NCBI GenBank assembly: GCA_014529385.2
Contig: CM043944.1
Location: forward strand, 92,975,476-93,039,475
Length of the DNA: 64,000 bases
Direction: 5' to 3'
Source: Adiantum capillus-veneris
Taxonomy: Eukaryota; Streptophyta; Polypodiopsida; Polypodiales; Pteridaceae
A program made the position numbers and the translations under genes. Below, piece by piece: positions 12,061 through 22,777 of the stretch. A model generated the notes under the pieces. That model saw only the letters and a program-made list of their open reading frames with translations, did no database searches and was not told where the DNA came from. Position 1 is the first letter of the stretch. Every line of letters begins with the position of its first letter.

Positions 12061-12462
12061 CATAATGTGAGTTCAATAGGAGGGGTCCTTAAATGCAAAA
12101 AAATTAAGCAATTTAATAGAGATACATTAAAATAAGGCGGTTTTAATATAGAAAAATCCTAAAATAAGAGATTATTTTATTCATTTAGATATGTTAAAAG
12201 AGGGGTTTTTTTAATACCCCACGAACGTACGTTATATAGAGGGGTATTGAACGGTGAATCCCCCAACTGAACATCTCATGGGTATAATAAGAGAAAATTT
12301 GTAGTAGTTGCATCTGATGCGTCCAAGAAGCCCAAGGATCCTAGGGGCCATCTATCTAGTGAAGAGTTTGAAAGCAAAGAAGAACAAGCTATGTTTTAAC
12401 TATTTAGGGAGTGGACACAGCATAAAGGATTGTTCGTAGGATTGAATATCAACACTCTTTTT
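12061..12462 (+). other. Gag-protease linker of element F, no intact frame
   Basis: AT-rich, with many stops in all frames. Weak coding-like fragments (KKPKDPRGHLSSEEFESKE near 12330) suggest a decayed linker. I do not see a zinc knuckle. Confidence 0.4.
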
Positions 12463-12935
12463 CCATAGTAGACTTTGGCAAGAAACTTAATTACGAAATC
12501 ATATTGGGAAGACCTTTCATGCAACAAGTACAACTTATCCAAGATTGAGGAAACAACTATTTGTACTTGAAGCAAGTGGGATCTATAACAAGGGTAAATC
12601 TAAAAGATTGCACTTATAGAGATGTCTTGAAAACACCCATGCAAGAGTTTGATTCAGTCTCTTCGGCTAAAACTAAGCTTCCATCCTGGTTAAACAAAGA
12701 CACTCCTATTTGGATGTGTGGAGCTTCAAAAAACAAGAGTTTAAAACGAGAAGAATGTATTTTAGAAAGGGATTGCACATATGAAGCCTATGTACCTCAA
12801 CCCTTTTTGGAACATTTGTTTGAGCCATTTGAGTGGACTCAACTTTTAGCGACAATGGATGTATGTGTGAATACGTCTATGCCTTCTCAATTTTGCAATG
12901 AGGATGGCTATTATATTATTCCCATCTTCAAATGA
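12463..12935 (+). pseudogene. Element F protease C-terminal half and downstream linker
   Basis: The segment FGKKLNYEIILGRPFMQQ (12465-12525) is the hydrophobic ILGRP strand that follows the flap in retropepsins. The upstream half with the DTG/DSG motif is not recognisable. A 124-residue open frame (12561-12935) continues with YLKQVGSITRVNLKD and contains CTYEAYVPQPF. It runs on to about 13008, where element D interrupts it. The last codons before D (AQQVFS) and the first after D (DLY, DAIDEL) are in a compatible frame. Confidence 0.55.
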
Positions 12936-13008
12936 TTTTGACCCTCAACATTGAAGATGAAACTGAGGAACCCAAGGACTTGATGAAAGCTCAACAAGTC
13001 TTTTCATA

Positions 13009-14556
13009 TGTAACATTTAATGGCCTAAAAACTTGTGTGTAGCGGAAATTAGCATGAACATAGTGGTTGGAGAGAGCAACAAAAAGCATAACACCTAGTT
13101 AGATAGCATGAACAATACTTTCAAAAGAGAGAGAAATTAAGCTATTGACAACAGTTGAGGATTGGATTTTGATGGAGCCGGTCCCCCCTCCAAAAGGCTT
13201 TGTATTATGGTTTCTCCCATCAAGAGAGACATTGTACAATACAATTCTTTGTGTTCCTTTAAGACTAGCTAGTGCAATGAAGATGAAAGCTTCATGAACT
13301 AAGCAAAACACTTATCAAACACAACATCAATTATCCCCGGTCTCAGATCCAAGACCTCACACACCTTTGAAGATGGTGAGAGCTAGCAGGGTATGAGAGT
13401 AGATTGAGAGGAAGAAGGAGTATTCTTACGAGAAAGATGTACATCTCCTCACATAATCACTCATATTAGCATAGCTTAGCCTAGTAATTAGCATGGTAGA
13501 GGAGATGAGCATGCATTGAATCTTGGCTCTTTCTTGGATTTGCATCACAAAGCCAAGAGTTGTTGGTGTAGGCCTCCCTTCTCACAAGCTTGGAGTAGGT
13601 GGTAATCTTTCCATTAAAGCTTGAGAAGGAGAGAGAGTCTTCTTTAATTCACACATGAGATTGTGTGGGTGTGTGTGTGATAATGCCTTGCAAAAATCAG
13701 CCCCCTCTCTCTCTTGGGCGACCCCTCTTGCTATTTGCTCTTGCTACCCTCTCATTGGACCTCCCTGGGGCTAGCCAATGACAATTAAGTAGCATAAGTG
13801 ATAGCCTTCTGACATGTGTCCCCCTTTTCACTTTTGTGAGAGCTTTAGGTAATTTTAATAATTCAACTAAACTCTCATTGGACCCCTTTGCCTCCTGGAA
13901 AATAGGAACCAGGCAAGCCATTGGGCTGCTGAATGCTCATTGGACCCCTTGGGAGACTGTCCAATAGTCTTCTAGAGGACTTTATTCTCATTGGTTATTT
14001 TATTAAGTGTTTTTAAATTAATTAAACTAGATTTACTCTAGCCTAATTCTCATTGGTCCACCTCCAAGGCCATCCAATAGGAATTGGGTACACCTTGTGG
14101 GCATCTGGCCTAGTGAGCTGATATGTGTCCCTCATTCCCTTTGTGTAAAGGGAGCTTGTGTGTGTGTGTGTGTGGATTTCTCTCCCATCCCCTACAAGCA
14201 AGGCTCACCCCCTCCTAAGTAGGGATTTGTAAAGACTTTTTTGACACACACAACGCATCCAATTCCCCCATGGTTGACCTTTGGACACAACCTTTGAATT
14301 TTGGAACCTTAGCATTTTGGAAGTCTTAATGGGCTGAACCTTAAGGTCTTTTTAGCCCATTGTTGCACATGGCTCTTTTGCAGATGCCCCCCCCTTTGGA
14401 TCCCTATTTTCCCTCCTTTGGATCCCTACTGTGGCCGGTCTACTAGCTTAACCAATATTCTTGGTTTTTCTCCCCTGGCACTTCCCCATATTAAATGATC
14501 AGTAATTTAACATGAGAAAATCATTTAGGAGAATTAGATATTGATTATTATGAAAT
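13009..14556 (-). repeat. 3' LTR of element D
   Basis: On the + strand it begins TGTAACATTTAATGGCC, as does the copy at 31840, and the homology ends at ATTGATTATTATGA. It keeps a 246-bp segment (13561-13806) that is missing from the partner LTR. Its TG run (14155-14174) has about 10 units against about 31 in the partner. Confidence 0.9.
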
Positions 14557-14915
14557 TACCTCTCTCTTGAAATCATAGTCGTCCTCGACTATGGTGTAGA
14601 GAAGATAAATAATATTCATGAGTCCTTTTCTTAGCGGGTAGAGGATCCCTATGTTACCCTACGACATCATTTCACAATGGATGACTAGTCCATTTGGTGC
14701 TTGAGAGCTTGAGGCTACCGCAAGCATTTCTGCACATTAGTCCTACCAATCTTCCATAGTAGGGTGACAAGCTCTACTTGGTGTTTGGGAGACGTCGTCT
14801 CCGTAAACTTGATCTATGCATGAATACTACTTCATTTTTGTGCACAATAAAGAAAAGAGAGTCTTATAAGACAAAAACTTTGTTTATTTTTAACATTTTG
14901 TACATTTGCTTACTC
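14557..14915 (-). other. 3' untranslated part of element D
   Basis: This noncoding stretch lies between the chromodomain stop and the 3' LTR. On the minus strand it ends AAGAGAGAGGTAATTT, a plausible polypurine tract directly before the LTR. No open frame is seen. Confidence 0.55.
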
Positions 14916-15440
14916 TTAGGAAGCATTGTAAGCATTGACAAGGTTTAGGTTATCCTTTAATTGTATGCCTTGCATCCATCTAGCATATTCAAAAGGATAA
15001 TTCTTAAACTTAATAAGATATCTTCGGATAGTCTTACCGCCTCTTAGTACGTTGTCTTCATGTCGGAGAATGGACTCGGGATGGAGCACCTCCTCTTGGT
15101 CCTCGATCTCTGGTGGGTCTTCAGTAGTTGATTCTTGAGGTGGCTCTCCTTTGTAAGGATTTAATAGGCTCACATGGAAAGCATTGTGTATGAGCCAATG
15201 ATTGGGCAACTTGAGTTGATAGGCCATCTCATTGATTGGCCTAAGAATCTGGAAGGGACCATAGTACCTTTTTGCTGGTTGAGCATAGTACTTTTGGTGT
15301 CCTGTAGGATTCTTGCCCGTCGTGTGCCTTAATCGAGCCTTGAGAAACTTTAACAAGACCCAATCGTTTTCTTTAAAGGCTTGGGCTCTTCTGTGCTTGT
15401 CAACAGCAACAGCCTTTTGCCTTTGCTATGAGATAGAGAT
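14916..15440 (-). pseudogene. Element D integrase C-terminus with chromodomain
   Basis: Read on the minus strand, VDKHRRAQAFKENDWVLL leads into the SH3-like C-terminal barrel (RYYGPFQILRPINEMAYQL, HNAFHVSLLNPYKG). Then comes an acidic hinge (PPEIEDQEEV) and a chromodomain-like ending (ESILRHEDNVLRGGKTIRRY, LIKFKNYPFEYARWM). The chromodomain is the mark of chromoviruses and is thought to steer integration toward particular histone states. The frame 15356-14916 is open for 146 residues. It is cut off from the integrase core by the TIR element at 15444-15900. Confidence 0.85.
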
Positions 15441-15443
15441 AGC

Positions 15444-15900
15444 ATTAGGAAAATTTTGAACTCATTTTTGGGCCTTTTAAGAGTGCCACATCATCAAAGT
15501 TGTACAAAAGAAAGCAACCCGGTAGACCCATCTAAATATTGCTTAGAACCCCATGATATGACCTATCATTGGAAAGTTCTTGAAAAATGGATTCTAAAGA
15601 GCCAAGGTTCGAAAATTTCGGATGACTTCTATGAAAGTTATGCCATTTTTTTTCAATCAGCCAGGTTTGTTATCGTTACGGAAATCTAAAATCACCTTTT
15701 TCTAGATCTACATGAAGGCAATGTCCGATACATGCATGCTATATATCAATAGATAGCATTTGAAGAGTAGATTCTAAATATCCAACCTCTGACAAGTTTG
15801 GATCTTATTTGCAAAAAATTTACCGATCCCCACTTTTTGAAAGCTATGCCACATCAACAATTCTTACAAGGCCCAATTTTGAGTCCAAACTTTTCCTAAT
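15444..15900. mobile_element. 457-bp TIR element (MITE) in D integrase
   Basis: The ends are inverted repeats of about 34 bp: ATTAGGAAAATTTTGAACTC at the left, and the reverse complement of the right end gives ATTAGGAAAAGTTTGGACTC, followed by matching ...TTGGGCCTT. It carries no transposase. Removing it rejoins the integrase core (ending KIKDA) to the C-terminal part (QRQKAV...DKHRR) seen in this family. The target duplication is unclear; at most GC at each end. The superfamily is undetermined. Confidence 0.8.
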
Positions 15901-16783
15901 GCATCCTTAATCTTTTGAAAAGATTCTTGTAGGTCCCGGCTATACTCATCTGCAGCGAAGATCTTCCCATGTACCTTAAGTAGCAAGGGACTTTTTGATC
16001 TTCCCTCAATTACCTCGAAAGGTGCTTTTCCCATGGAAGTATGTACAGTGTTATTGTAAGCATACTCCACTAAGGGTAAGTACTTCTCCCATTGGGATCT
16101 TTGATCTACTTTCGTTACATAGGCTTTTAGTAGATCGAGAATTGTTAGGTTAGCTATTTCACTTTGGCCATCCGTTTGTGGATGATAGTCCGAAGAGAAG
16201 TTTAGCCTTGTCCCTAAATTCTCAAAGAGACCCTTCCAGAAATTACTGGTCATTCTAGGATCTCTATCCGACACTATGGACATTTGCAAGCCATGGTACT
16301 TGAAAATTTGTGAAATGAAGAGGGTTGCCATTTGATGGGTTTTGATAGTCTTTTTGACAGGTATAAATGAGCTTGTTTACTGAACCTGTCTACTATCGTC
16401 CATATTCTTGTATTCCCATGGATAGAGTTAGGCAATCCAAAGATAAAATCCATGGATATGCTCTCCCATGGTGAATTAGGGAATTGCAAGGTTTGAAGCA
16501 ATCCAGGTTGCTTCCCTCTATCAAATTTTGTCTTTTGGCATACCACACATTTAGAAACATACTCTTGTATGTTCACTTTCATGGTAGGCCAATAGAAATA
16601 TGTTTCAATTCCCTTTAAGGTAGACTGAATCTCTCTATGCCCCGCATAAGGTGGAGCATGAGATTCATACATTACTTTCTCATGTAGTGAGTTAGTAACG
16701 CATAGTCTATTGCCATAGAGAAGATAACCATCTTGTAAAGTAAATGGTTCTTCTTTCTTCCCTAATGCAAGGGCTGAAATCAC
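15901..16783 (-). pseudogene. Element D integrase zinc finger and catalytic core
   Basis: On the minus strand, an HHCC finger (H in ESHAPPYAGH, then CVVCQKTK) is followed by the DDE core. The first Asp is in SMDFIFGLP, the second in VSDRDPRM, and Glu in GQSEIANL with 35 residues between the last two, the standard D,D(35)E. A frameshift near 16330 separates the first and second catalytic parts. Downstream, HPQTDGQSE and AYNNTVHTSMGKAPFEVI are typical. Integrase joins the cDNA to host DNA. The copy is inactive because of the frameshift and the insertion at 15444. Confidence 0.85.
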
Positions 16784-17277
16784 ATCTCTAAAAAGGGATC
16801 AATAGCATACTCATCTATCATTAAAGATAGATCATTGTGAGTTGCTATGGAAACCGCATTCACTCTCGGCCTTCTTCAGAGTGCATCAACTACTTGATTA
16901 TGCTTGCCAGCAATGTGAGCAATATGAAAATGAAATTGCGAAAGGAAATTTTCCCACCTCATTTGTTTGTCGGAGAGCTTTGTCTGCGTCATGAAGTACT
17001 TAAGACTTTGGTGATCTATTTGCAGAATGAAAGGAGTCCCCAAGAAATAGTGCTTCCATGAGTCTAAGGCATGTAGAACTGCAAGGAGTTCCTTTTCTTA
17101 TATGCCTAGAGCTTGCTCAACAGGGTCGAGCCTTCGACTTTCATAGCCTATGGCGTGCCCTTCTTGGAGCAAAATAGCTCCAAGGCAATCACCACAAGCA
17201 TCACATTGGACCTCAAATGGTTTTGAGAGATCCGATATTGTAAGCACAGGTTAAGAGATAAGCTTTTCTTTAAGCTT
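16784..17277 (-). pseudogene. Element D RNase H
   Basis: On the minus strand, FEVQCDACGDCLGAILLQEG starts the RNase H fold (first catalytic Asp in CDAC). It is followed by IGYESRRLDPVEQALGI, an in-frame stop, EKELLAVLHALDSWKHYFLG (catalytic Glu in EKE) and IDHQSLKYFM (catalytic Asp in IDH), ending near HIAGKHNQVVDALRRP. RNase H degrades the RNA strand of the RNA/DNA hybrid. Stop codons near 17100 and 17250 break it. Confidence 0.8.
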
Positions 17278-18367
17278 TTAGAAAGCATCGTTCTCCTTAG
17301 TAGAACATGTGTACCTAACGCTTTTCTTTGTTAGGTCATGTAATGGTCCCGCAATCTGTGAGAACTTTTCTATGAAGCATCTATAGTATGCACACATACC
17401 TATAATGCTTCTTAGTTCATGAAGATTCTTTGGTTTAGGCCATCCTTTTATTACCTCTAACTTTGATGGATCCATTTGGATACCATCTTGAGAGATAATG
17501 TGACCTAAATACTGAATCTCTTGCAAGAAAAATTCACTTTTCTTTCGATTAATATAAAGTTTATTCTCTCTTAAAACTTGAAATATTAACTGGAGGTGTT
17601 TCTTGTGTTCGTCTAATGAACTAGAGTAGATGATAATATCATCAAAGAACACTCGAGTGAAGGTTCGATGAGGCCTGAACAGCTTCTCCATCAAGCGGTT
17701 GAATGTGACTGGTGCATTGGTCAAGACAAAAGACATGACAATGTATTCGTAAAGACCAAATGTGGTGCAAAATGCAGTCTTTACAATGTCTTGATCAACT
17801 ATCCTTATTTGATGATAGCCACTTTTTAGGTCAATCCTACTGAAGTAGGTTGATCCTTGTAGCTTATCAAATAGGTCTTCTACCTGTGGAACGGGAAACC
17901 TATTCTTGATAGTGATCCTATTTAGTGCTCTATAGTCGACACACATACGACATGTGCCGTCTTTCTTTTGCACTAATAGCACAGGTGAGCAAAATGGAGA
18001 TGAGCTAGGCCCTAACCATGCCCTTCTCAACTAACTCATGCACCTGCCGCATAATCTCCTCTTGTTGAGCTTGAGAAACTCTATAAGGAGGTTTGTTAGG
18101 TGGTGAACTTCCTCGAAGAATTTCAATTGCATGGTCATCATTACCTCGTTTAGGAGGTAACTCACAAGGGATGTCGTCAATAAAGACATCTTGAAACCCC
18201 TTGAGGAAATTGGATAACTCTAATTCCTTTTGGTTGCTTTTATTTTCTTTTGCTAAAGCATTAGGTTCATTTTGAGAATCTTTAACAAAAATCATGTACA
18301 CGGAAATAGAGCTTTTTATTGACTTGTTGAAAGAGAGTGTATGTACAATGGAAATAGTGTTACCCAT
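17278..18367 (-). pseudogene. Element D reverse transcriptase
   Basis: The minus-strand open frame 18030-17278 holds the RT palm and fingers: PVLLVQKKDGTCRMCVDYRA, RIDLKSGYHQIRI, and the catalytic FFDDIIIYS box (about 17639-17655; FFDD in place of the usual YxDD/FxDD). The connection follows (LGHIISQDGIQMDPSKLE, GMCAYYRCFIEKFS). The N-terminal part in the overlapping frame 18367-18005 has PPYRVSQAQQEEIMRQVHEL. A frameshift near 18010 separates the two, and M replaces P in the usual MPFGLTNAP box (YIVMSFVLTNAPVTFN). Confidence 0.88.
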
Positions 18368-18700
18368 TTCCTTAGCATCTTATACATGTCTTTTTCCCTG
18401 AACTTAAAGGAGATTCTCCTTTTAGGGAATTTAACATTGGCAGCCAGGCGATCAAACCATGGTGCCCCTAGGATTACATCCTCATGCTTGAGAGGAGAGA
18501 TAAAGAAGTACTCTTTGTCCACATAGCTTTGGACATGAAGCCTCAATTTATCGATTAAGGGAGTGACTGAAGCTTCTTGCCCATTGAAAGCACTGTCTGC
18601 GGCTAGAACATCTCCCATCTCATAGGCTTTTATGCCTATCTTGGTGGCCAACATATATAAAATTGTGAAGTAGAACCAGGGTCAAAGAGAATAAAAGCAT
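18316..18700 (-). pseudogene. Element D aspartic protease
   Basis: On the minus strand the active-site strand reads FILFDPGSTSQF (DPG instead of DTG/DSG; near 18690). After a frame change near 18650 come LATKIGIKAYEMGDVL and EDVILGAPWFDRLAANVKF (about 18470-18430), the second hydrophobic strand of retropepsins. It matures Gag-Pol. The Pro in the catalytic loop and the frame break suggest it is inactive. Confidence 0.75.
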
Positions 18701-19516
18701 CATGTTCTCTTACGTTTCCCCAAGCATGGCATAGAGGAGATCCTTTGTGGTGAATTTGGTGAGTCTCCTCCTCTTGGATTTCAACCAAGGTAGCTCTAGG
18801 AGGATCTTGGCGGTTGTTCTTTTGGGGACAAGCGCGGTACGCATGCCCTTGTTTTCCACACTTGAAACACTGGTTATCCTTGCGATAATGCTGAAGCTCT
18901 TCAGGAGAGAGTTTGTTTTTACCTTTGTATACTCCCTTCTCTTTAGCTTTGTTGGAGTTGCCCTTAGGAGACTTTTGGACATTGTCCTTCCCCTTAGGCT
19001 CGTTGGAACCCTTGTTTTTCGTGGGCTTATTATTTCTTTTAGCCCCCGTTTGGAAATTGATTCGAGAGGCCACCATAGTATGGTGTATTACGGCCGATAT
19101 GGTACGTGGCCTTTGGGAGTTGACATACTCCGCCATTTCTTCGGTTAAGCCCGCACAAAATTGTTGCTTTTGCTCTCCAAAATCCAACTTTTTGAAGACA
19201 ATGGCTTTGAGTTGTAGGTCCCAAAACTTGTCTACATATTTGTGGATGGATTCATAGGGAAAGAGCTTTAAGCTTCGCCATTCGGTGAGTACTTTGTCTT
19301 TGGCATCGGTGGCCAAAAATTGCGTCATTATGGAAGCTCTTAAAGCTTTCCATGTTCGCAGAGCTTCACCGTTGGCTTGTAGGCTAGACCACCATTGCTG
19401 ACGGGCTTTTGAAAGTGCAGAGATAGATGGCATAGCTTAGAGGACTCCGTGAAGCCCTCATCTCCAAACGCCGCATCAAATTGTTGGATAAAGACCAAGA
19501 CTTTGTTCGTAGCACC
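18690..19516 (-). pseudogene. gag: Element D gag, capsid C-terminal part and zinc knuckle
   Basis: From the border with element E (19516), minus strand, the capsid reads NKVLVFIQQFDAAFGDEGF. With a frame change near 19440 it continues ARQQWWSSLQANGEA, WRSLKLFPYESIHKYVDKFW and FCAGLTEEMAEYV. A basic KGK-rich stretch leads to a CCHC knuckle, CFKCGKQGHAYRAC (about 18866-18825), that binds RNA. The N-terminal part of the same protein is at 30617-31409, on the other side of E. Confidence 0.85.
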
Positions 19517-19930
19517 AATCCCCCCTCTTCCCACCCGCTCGCCTCACCCTCCCTTGGCCTCATCCCCCCCCCCTTGGCCTGCTGATATATTCCCTCACTC
19601 CCACCCATTGACTTGCTTCCCTCCCCTCGTACTCAAGCTCCCATGCAAGACAGTAGACCCCCCCCGCCCCCCCCCCCCCCCCCCCTCCTTCCACTCCATT
19701 GTTCGGCGGCCCACAAGGCGCAACCCTCCTCCCTCTATTCCCTCACATTCAATCTCTCTCTTATCCACACACCTCACCCCTCCCTCTCCCTCACAATCTC
19801 TCTCTCTCTCAGCCCAGCGCGGACAACACCCTCTCTCCCTCCTACTCGGGCGCTCAGGCCACGCACACAGAAAATTCTCTCTCTTCTTCTCACGGACAAC
19901 GGAAATAGAGACTCCCTCTCTCTCTCTCTC

Positions 19931-19996
<66 letters not shown>

Positions 19997-20285
19997 ATCA
20001 CCCCCCCCCCCTCTCCCCTTTGGCGCTGTGCGCTCAATCCGCAGGACCACCCTCTCTCTCCCACCCAGGCGCTCACGCACCGCAGTAGACCGCTTCCATA
20101 CTCACACACACACAATACACACACACCCACAATATACACACACACAATACGCATACACACACACACACACACCTCACACACACTCACGCTCTCTCTCTAC
20201 CCCATTCCACCCCCATCCGCCTCGCGCAGTAGAAAGTAGGCAGTCGGCCATCCGCCATCAAAACGAGAAATAAAAAAATAAAAAA

Positions 20286-20329
<44 letters not shown>

Positions 20330-21444
20330 TATATATATTATATATAAAGCCCCTTCCCACGCACGTTTTTTGCGCACATACATACATATACATACACACA
20401 CACCCGTCCTCATGCATGAATACATACACACACGCATATACGCACCGCACCACAAATACGATGGAAAAAAACGACTACGACATCGACGAATAAAGAAGAA
20501 GGATCCAAAGCACGCACTGCCAACAACAAAAAGAGAAAATGCGCCGAAGGCATGCCCCGACCGACTCCGAAAAGAAGTACGCTCGACATCGACGCACTGG
20601 CAGCACACCATTCGCCGACAACACACAACCACAACGCCATCCCAGTAATTTATAGGTTATTTTCATCATTATCTTCAGTTTTCACCCGAGCCATTGTAAA
20701 TTTCCATTTTTTTGTAAATATCCTCTCTCTAGGTGATAGTCACAAAGGCCCACCTAAAGATTCCCATCTTTTTATAACCTCCCAAAACAAAGCAAGGGTC
20801 AACCACACCGGGCCCACCACTTGCTTTGTCTCCCCGATTAAGCTTACCCTAACCACACTGGGATTACCATAATCCAAGCAGCCAACACCTATAAATTGGC
20901 ACTGAGAGGTCACTATCGGGGGGGGGGGGGGCAATTCATGAGGAGCCAAGCATGTGGTAGAGTGTAGTGGGAAGTATTGACACTATCACCATCACGGGGA
21001 GGAGGCTTGTGTGTTGGATTTGCCTTGGGAATTGCACCATGCGAAGGGAACCACATCCATCTCTCGACTCCAATGGTCGATGCACACACATATGCACGCT
21101 CTTGGTAGTAAGTATTCACAATCATTGAGTCGTCTTAGAGAACGCACCAAGTAGGTTGCACCACCTCCTCTCCCTACCTCTCTACGACCATGGAATGCCA
21201 CTTTGTAAATATTGCAGAAATAATTCACCCTCACACCCCCGAGGGTTTTCATCATTTGCAAGTATCTCTCTCTCTCTCTCGGTGTGTAAGTTTGTGGTGT
21301 TCATATCATCGTGGTTTTGCGTCCTAGCCGCTCAAAACTAGGTGGTGCCCCCTGTTCACTTTACCGTGGCAGGCTCGAGGCGCGCCATTCGGCCCCCGGC
21401 ATTTTAGAGGCCGTCGGGGTTCGCGGTCCGCTTTGCGTCCGTCA
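19517..21444 (+). repeat. 5' LTR of element E, truncated at its start
   Basis: It is homologous to 28665-30616 from CCCACCCGCTCGCCTCAC to the shared end GTCCGTCA. It contains poly-C (19658-19684), a CT/CA block (19918-19994), short CA runs (20100-20190), TA repeats (20288-20345) and poly-G (20919-20931). The first 300 bp of the intact LTR are missing. Confidence 0.85.
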
Positions 21445-21462
21445 TTTGGTGCCCCCACAAAG
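21445..21462 (+). promoter_or_regulatory. Putative primer-binding site of element E
   Basis: TTTGGTGCCCCCACAAAGG follows the LTR end directly. TGG is the expected complement of a tRNA CCA end. I cannot assign the tRNA species from sequence alone. Confidence 0.5.
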
Positions 21463-22440
21463 GAGGGCTTTTTTAAGACCCTTCAGTTTACAATGTGGAA
21501 AGTGATGCCCACTATCAATCATGGACGAGTGGCTGAAGGAATTTTCTAACTGGAGGATGGAGACGAGGTGCTAATGCCAGGATGCAGTGTCGTCATTATT
21601 CAAGAGGTAAATTCTCCATCTCGTTCTAACTATAAATCGAAAGCATCAGGTGGGAGATTGGTGAAGTGCCATCACTGTTGTCAACCAAGGCACACTGTCA
21701 ATGAGTGCCAGCAATGAAGGCAACGAAAGGGCTGAAGTCATCTACATCAACATTCATCGCGAAGAAATCATTCACGTCAAGGAAGGGTAGCGAACGGTGA
21801 GACCTCTTTTCCCTAAAGAAGCTGCAGTCAAAGATATAACTCCAAAGTGGCCTAAAGGGGCTGCTCGAGCCAAAGGCAAGGAGAAGATAAGCCAGTCTTG
21901 AAACACATGACCCCGAATGGAGAAGCATCTGGCCAAGCAAGTGCTTCAAGCTCAAAAAGCCGGGTTGTACCCACTTTGTCAAAGAAGAAGTCATTCGAAG
22001 CTAAGCGGCGGAAGGTCGCTTACCGATTTGCACGACGCATGCGAGTGCTACCAATCCACTTCAACAATCCAGAAGAAGAAGTGGTAAGAATATTCCCATG
22101 TCCTAGAGAAGAGTGGTTCGGCTACTGCTCTTGCTGTTTTGGGAAGCGAGTGTAGGACCTTCCTCCTCTCCCTGTACAACTTATCCTGAAGAAGCTCTCT
22201 ACCATGGTAGAAACCAGTGGGCTGGAGACGAGCTACAATTGAATGGAGTAGAATTCATGCAACATGCCGATTACGGAAATTACCTGCAATTGTTGTTAGC
22301 CAAAAGGCTGGGAGTGGTCAGACGCGTCGTCATCACCCCGTACGTGCTGAGCAACGAAGGAAGGTACAACCCATGAAAGGCAACGACCTCTTGTGGATGT
22401 GCCGACTCATCAACACTGGCACGGTAACAATATAAGTAAG
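21458..22440 (+). pseudogene. Extra ORF region ahead of gag in element E
   Basis: Between the primer site and gag lies about 1 kb with broken coding-like frames. One encodes a CCHC knuckle, CHHCCQPRHTVNEC (about 21672-21713). Another reads RVLPIHFNNPEEEVV, FPCPREEWFGYCSCC (21898-22155), and a third WAGDELQLNGVEFMQHADYG, LLLAKRLGVVRRVVITPYVL (22113-22376). Ogre-type elements carry a separate ORF1 in this position, and the arrangement here is compatible with that. I do not recognise a fold. The zinc knuckle suggests nucleic-acid binding. Stops at 21716 and 22155 and frame changes break it. Confidence 0.5.
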
Positions 22441-22777
22441 TATTCCACCCTCGTGTATGATGGAAAACGGGCTGATGGCATTCCCGTTCAGATTCCTGTA
22501 GCATATGCATGTGAATATCTATGTAGATAGGAAAGTCTTCTACCAACAGAAGATCGTTTACCTATTCGGTGCGGCGGTACTAGGAAAAATCCTCAATTCC
22601 CTGAACCCTATCATTCTTGCCATATTACATTACCATCATTCCTTTAATGTCTCTATTTTTATCCTGTTTTAACCTATCCACCCACCCCTGTAAAAAGCCG
22701 CTATGAGCCGCTACTGTTGATGTAAAAAGAAAAGAGAAAAAAAAGAAAAAGGGTTTGTAATTTCCTGAGTCACCACC
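22441..22777 (+). other. Spacer before gag of element E
   Basis: Noncoding-looking, ending in an A-rich stretch (22730-22750) just before the gag ATG at 22778. No feature recognised. Confidence 0.4.

Noticed and set aside
13099-13311. Minus-strand ORF present twice (also 31930-32142)
   Set aside because: Both copies lie in the LTR pair of D, so similarity reflects LTR identity and not a gene family.
19449-20273. A 274-residue proline/serine/histidine-rich open frame
   Set aside because: It lies within the 5' LTR of element E and is made of CT, CA and C runs. The equivalent in the other LTR (28528-29109) has a different protein, so it is not a conserved gene.
20740-21261. Minus-strand ORFs repeated at 29990-30473
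   Set aside because: They lie in the LTR pair of element E. There is no recognisable domain, and a frameshifting difference occurs between the two copies.
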